The notes beneath the pieces were generated by a model. It did no database searches, was not told the DNA's origin, and saw only the letters and a program-made list of their open reading frames with translations. Source: Halococcus salifodinae DSM 8989 (GTDB taxonomy: Archaea; Halobacteriota; Halobacteria; Halobacteriales; Halococcaceae). Taken from it: 54,874 bases of DNA. The stretch spans positions 334,720-389,593 of the forward strand of contig NZ_AOME01000051.1 in NCBI RefSeq assembly GCF_000336935.1, read 5' to 3'. Below, piece after piece: positions 52,402 to 54,874 of the stretch. Made by a program: the position numbers and the translations under genes. Every line of letters starts with the position of its first letter. Within the stretch, counting starts at the first letter, position 1.

Positions 52402-52850
52402 AGCAGGTCGCGTTTCCGTTCGCTCACTCGTTGTTCCATCTCGCGGTCGTGTTCGACGCTCGCGAGGTCCTCCATCGCTTCGAGCGTGCGGACCGAGTTG
52501 TCGAGAAAGGAAAGCACGTCGCCCGGATAGGCCGTCACGAGGTACTCGTCGCCCATCACGTCGACGATGGCGTCGGGACCGAGCCCCTGGGCACGGAGAT
52601 CGAGCAGGTAGCGCATGAACTTGCGTTCGGGGTGGCCACAGTAGGGGTTCGACTCGCAGTCACAGTCGAGAAAGTCCTCGGCGAAGTCGAGCACCCGTTC
52701 TTGCGTTGCGTCGTCGAGCTTCGAGAGCCCCTCGCCGGAGTAGAGGATATCGAGGGTCGCGCCGCTGAACGCGCTCCGCGGGATCCGGGTTTCGAGCTGA
52801 GACCCGATCCGGCGGTGGTTCTTGACGTAGATCTTGTCGGTGATGGCCAC
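52398..52850 (-). CDS. DUF5814-like haloarchaeal protein
   Basis: 150 residues. Starts MAITDKIYVKNHRRIGSQLE and has a cysteine cluster CDCESNPYCGHPERKF near residue 63, likely a metal site. Helical stretches follow (YLLDLRAQGLGPDAIVDVMG, then VRTLEAMEDLASVEHDRE). It matches the domain usually named DUF5814 in haloarchaea, sometimes linked to helicases. It stands alone and its 3' end overlaps the RHH gene's stop by four bases. Confidence 0.78.
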   Translation of the reverse strand: MAITDKIYVKNHRRIGSQLETRIPRSAFSGATLDILYSGEGLSKLDDATQERVLDFAEDFLDCDCESNPYCGHPERKFMRYLLDLRAQGLGPDAIVDVMGDEYLVTAYPGDVLSFLDNSVRTLEAMEDLASVEHDREMEQRVSERKRDLL

Positions 52851-52963
52851 GCGTAAGGGGAGCGTACGGGCGAGGCGGCAAAAAGCATCGCGGAACCGTA
52901 TCGACGACTCGGCGGCCCGAGTCGTAACGTACTTTATTCGCTGGGGGTAACTCTCGCTTGCGT

Positions 52964-53037
52964 GTCCGGGTTGGGGTAGTGGTCATCCTTCAGCCTTGTG
53001 GAGGCTGAGACGCGGGTTCGATTCTCGCACCCGGACC
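52964..53037 (+). tRNA. tRNA-His (anticodon GTG)
   Basis: A full cloverleaf folds: acceptor arms GTCCGGG (52964-52970) and CCCGGAC (53030-53036), anticodon arm CAGCC/GGCTG with loop TTGTGGA and anticodon GTG at 52998-53000, and T arm GCGGG-TTCGATT-CTCGC. Position 73 is C as in His tRNAs. The base before the acceptor stem is T, so the G-1 typical of tRNA-His is not encoded here and CCA is not encoded either. A copy of its 3' end lies at 53971-53996. Confidence 0.95.
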
Positions 53038-53038
53038 A
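53014..53038 (+). repeat. attachment-site-like repeat, tRNA end (attL)
   Basis: The T-arm and acceptor 3' strand of tRNA-His. It pairs with the repeat at 53971-53996; the core TCGATTCTCGCA-CCGGAC differs at one base. Such duplications mark where a mobile element integrated into a tRNA gene. Confidence 0.55.
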
Positions 53039-53145
53039 TGACAATTCTCTTTCGCTAATTCGACCAACGCACTCGTACAGTACACCCGCCAAATCCACCG
53101 ACTCGACGCCGTAGGTTCATCAACGGTGACACAGCAGCTTCGACC

Positions 53146-53943
53146 ATGTCGTTCGAGTGTCCGACGTGCAGATCTGCGTTCGACACCAGATGAGGGCTTG
53201 GAGTCCATCACAGTCTCGTTCACGACGAACGACTACCGAACAGAGAGTGTGCGAACTGTAGCGGCGAGTTTTACTGCTCGTATGCGAAGAAGTACTGTTC
53301 CGTGGAGTGTCGTTGTGAGGGGGGTATCGTTCGAGGATGAAGCAAATCCGAACTATCGAGGGGAAAAGAGGATGCAGAATGTCGGATCTGTGGAACCGAG
53401 TTCGAATATTATTTTTCAACGAAGAAAGGTCTGTACTGTCCGGATTGCGTCGCAGACGAATCGTGGCGGATAACGCCCGATATCAAAGGACTCAGCCATC
53501 CATTGTGGGGCGGTGGAAAGATGGAACGAGAGTGTGCGATCTGCGACACGGCTATCGAACGGTATCCGAGCAACTTCACTGGCGACGTGGCTGTATGTAG
53601 CGAGGACTGCCGTCGGACGTGGTTATCGGCGGCTTTCACCGGCTCTGATCATCCGAACTGGAAAGGAGGCGGTAACGAATCGTACGGGACTGGCTGGCGA
53701 AACGTTCGAAAGCGAGCGCTGAAACGCGATGGACACGCGTGCGTTCGGTGTTCGAAAACGAAACACGAACTCGGTCACAATCCGGACGTCCATCACATCG
53801 TGCCCGTTCGATCGTTCGATGAATCGGAAGATCACAAAAAAAGGACACGCACTGTCTCGAAAACGTGGCTTCACTCTGTATCGCGTGTCATCGGACGGCC
53901 GATTTCGGGAAGATCTCGAAGGGATCGCTTTGGACATTGATTG
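53146..53943 (+). pseudogene. Zinc-finger HNH endonuclease gene, decayed
   Basis: Starting at ATG 53146 (MSFECPTCRSAFDT), the frame is stopped by TGA at 53191, then continues with CANCSGEFYCSYAKKYCS. A shift near 53320 and one back near 53362 follow, then CRICGTEF, CPDC, then CAICDTAIERYPSNFTGDVA (an array of treble-clef or C4 fingers) and finally HNH motifs: HACVRCSKTKHEL, VHHIVPVRSF. At the A7 run 53836-53842 another shift moves the last part, CLENVASLCIACHRTADFGK, to a different frame. The full text is typical of haloarchaeal HNH proteins with several zinc fingers. Four lesions make it inactive, unless the runs are sequencing errors. Confidence 0.75.
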
Positions 53944-53970
53944 CTGAGTGATGTTACGATGTCAAAACAT

Positions 53971-53996
53971 AGGCTCGATTCTCGCATCCGGACTCC
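53971..53996 (+). repeat. attachment-site-like repeat, distal copy (attR)
   Basis: Starts AGGCTCGATTCTCGCATCCG and matches the 3' end of tRNA-His (53014-53038), about 960 bases upstream. It lacks the rest of the tRNA. It is the expected right boundary of an element that used the tRNA 3' end as target. Confidence 0.55.
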
Positions 53997-53999
53997 ATC

Positions 54000-54495
54000 C
54001 CCTTTGCGGCCACTTCCTGACTCGATAGCGGAGAGGAAAACCATCCTGCGAGACGACGGGAGGTGATCTTTCAGAGTTCTGAAAACCACCCGAACGGTGA
54101 AACCCAGTTACCCCGCACTACTGTGGCTCTGATGCCTTCAACGGACGCTATATTGATGTCCTTAGAGCGCCTATATGTGTCAGAGGTGCGGCCTTCAGTT
54201 CCGCGTGGCATCACCCAAGAGGCCGTACCTCGTCCATTTCGACCTTGAATTCGACAGTTCTCCTTGGGTGGCGGTGACAAACTTGGATACAGGACTGTGT
54301 GTCGCAGATCGGTCGATTGAGTCCCTGTTCTGCAACGACCCACGTTCATCTGGCCAGTGGGTGTGATACCAGCGGAGGGGGAGGGTGGACCAACGGGGCG
54401 GCGGTTACAAGGTGATGCCACGCAACGGACCGCCCATCGTTGGTCCTATGAGACAATCCATGGTACGTTGTAATAAGTTTTGTGCGTGCTTTATA
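54000..54495. other. Gap without a recognisable gene
   Basis: About 500 bases between the attR-like repeat and the IS. Frames exist on both strands (for example one starting MCQRCGLQFRVAS at 54175), but none has convincing codon bias or a conserved motif. Probably degenerate accessory DNA. Confidence 0.45.
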
Positions 54496-54874
54496 GGTAG
54501 TGTTCAGATACGGCTGAAAAGTGAGGCGCGGTGTGATTTCAGTGCTCTATGCGGAAATCCACCCGCCTCAACGGTTGTTTGGACGAGATCGAGTGAGGTT
54601 TTGTGGAGCGAGAAGCAACGCCGCGACTGTTGATGAAGCTCGGAATCCAGTTGCATCTCGCCGGTCTTTCGCTTTCGAACACTGTCTCGATTCTCGACGT
54701 ATTCGGCGTTAGTCGCGCTCGATCCACGATCAATAACTGGGTTCACGAGGCGGAGTTACAGCCAGAGTCCGGCAAGACGCCGGAGCACGTCGCGGTCGAC
54801 GAGACCGTGATCCGACTCGACGACGAGCGCTACTGGCTGTACGCCGTGGTTGATCCCGAGTCGAACGAACTGCT
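54496..54874 (+). mobile_element. IS6-type insertion sequence, 5' part
   Basis: Left end of an element of the same kind as at 1-392. The terminal repeat GGTAGTGTTCAGATA is at 54496-54510. The transposase N-terminus follows, and the window ends inside the catalytic domain. Bases 54801-54874 are identical to bases 1-74. Joined to the first fragment it would make an IS of about 700 bases. Confidence 0.88.
54549..54874 (+). pseudogene. IS6 transposase, N-terminal part, with an early stop
   Basis: From ATG 54549 the frame reads MRKSTRLNGCLDEIE and then TGA at 54594-54596. The same frame continues GFVEREATPRLLMKLGIQLH, the standard N-terminal helix-turn-helix of this family. Further on, at the window end, it has the first catalytic Asp in EHVAVDETVIRLDDERYW. 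Members of the family usually have a Leu or another sense codon at the TGA. A GTG at 54603 could start a shortened protein lacking about 18 residues. The gene runs off the window. Confidence 0.7.

Overview
The window is a high-GC haloarchaeal (class Halobacteria) chromosome segment. The evidence is acidic proteomes, leaderless genes with a TATA element about 26 bases before the ATG, an archaeal eIF-5A, a TFS-type transcript-cleavage factor, an RPA with its RPAP partner, Hjc, a bacterioruberin gene set and many families known mainly from haloarchaea. Halococcus or a relative is possible, but nothing seen here fixes the genus.

Region 1 (1-9.6 kb) is a decayed accessory zone. It opens inside an IS6-type insertion sequence. 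It carries a lipoprotein, two small zinc proteins, a fused CoA-transferase, an HNH-repeat protein, a cysteine-rich protein, a two-gene HTH/small-protein pair that looks toxin-antitoxin-like, a broken ATPase and a secreted Ig-like protein. Several gene stubs lie between them. Region 2 (9.58-18.2 kb) is a complete six-gene hydroxamate-citrate siderophore operon in the order dat-ddc-iucA-iucB-iucD-iucC, the same order as rhizobial rhbABCDEF. Two DtxR/IdeR-like iron boxes and a 24-codon leader ORF precede it. The MFS transporter at its 3' end is broken by two frameshifts and cut off by a second IS6 remnant (19013-19240).

Region 3 (19.3-52.9 kb) is mostly core genome. It holds ahcY-hjc, trkA, an aminotransferase, eIF-5A next to an agmatinase-like gene probably used for deoxyhypusine formation, YihY, TFS, aldo/keto reductase, peroxiredoxin, a Bat-type regulator, ZIP, SDR, NUDIX, the C50 carotenoid cluster crtD-lyeJ-cruF convergent with crtB, ilvD, a glycosyltransferase next to a beta-RFAP synthase homologue, Nif3, rhodanese, cupins, vapBC, a gamma-carbonic anhydrase-like protein, an SRAP protein, a DsbA-like lipoprotein with a membrane partner, a MazF pseudogene, an archaeal ornithine cyclodeaminase, a TRAM protein, RPA-RPAP and an RHH protein.

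Region 4 (52.96-54.87 kb) has tRNA-His, a partial copy of its 3' end about 0.95 kb downstream, a decayed HNH nuclease gene between the two, and the 5' half of another IS6-type element. The last 74 bases are identical to the first 74, so the window is bounded by copies of the same IS (or closes on itself through one).
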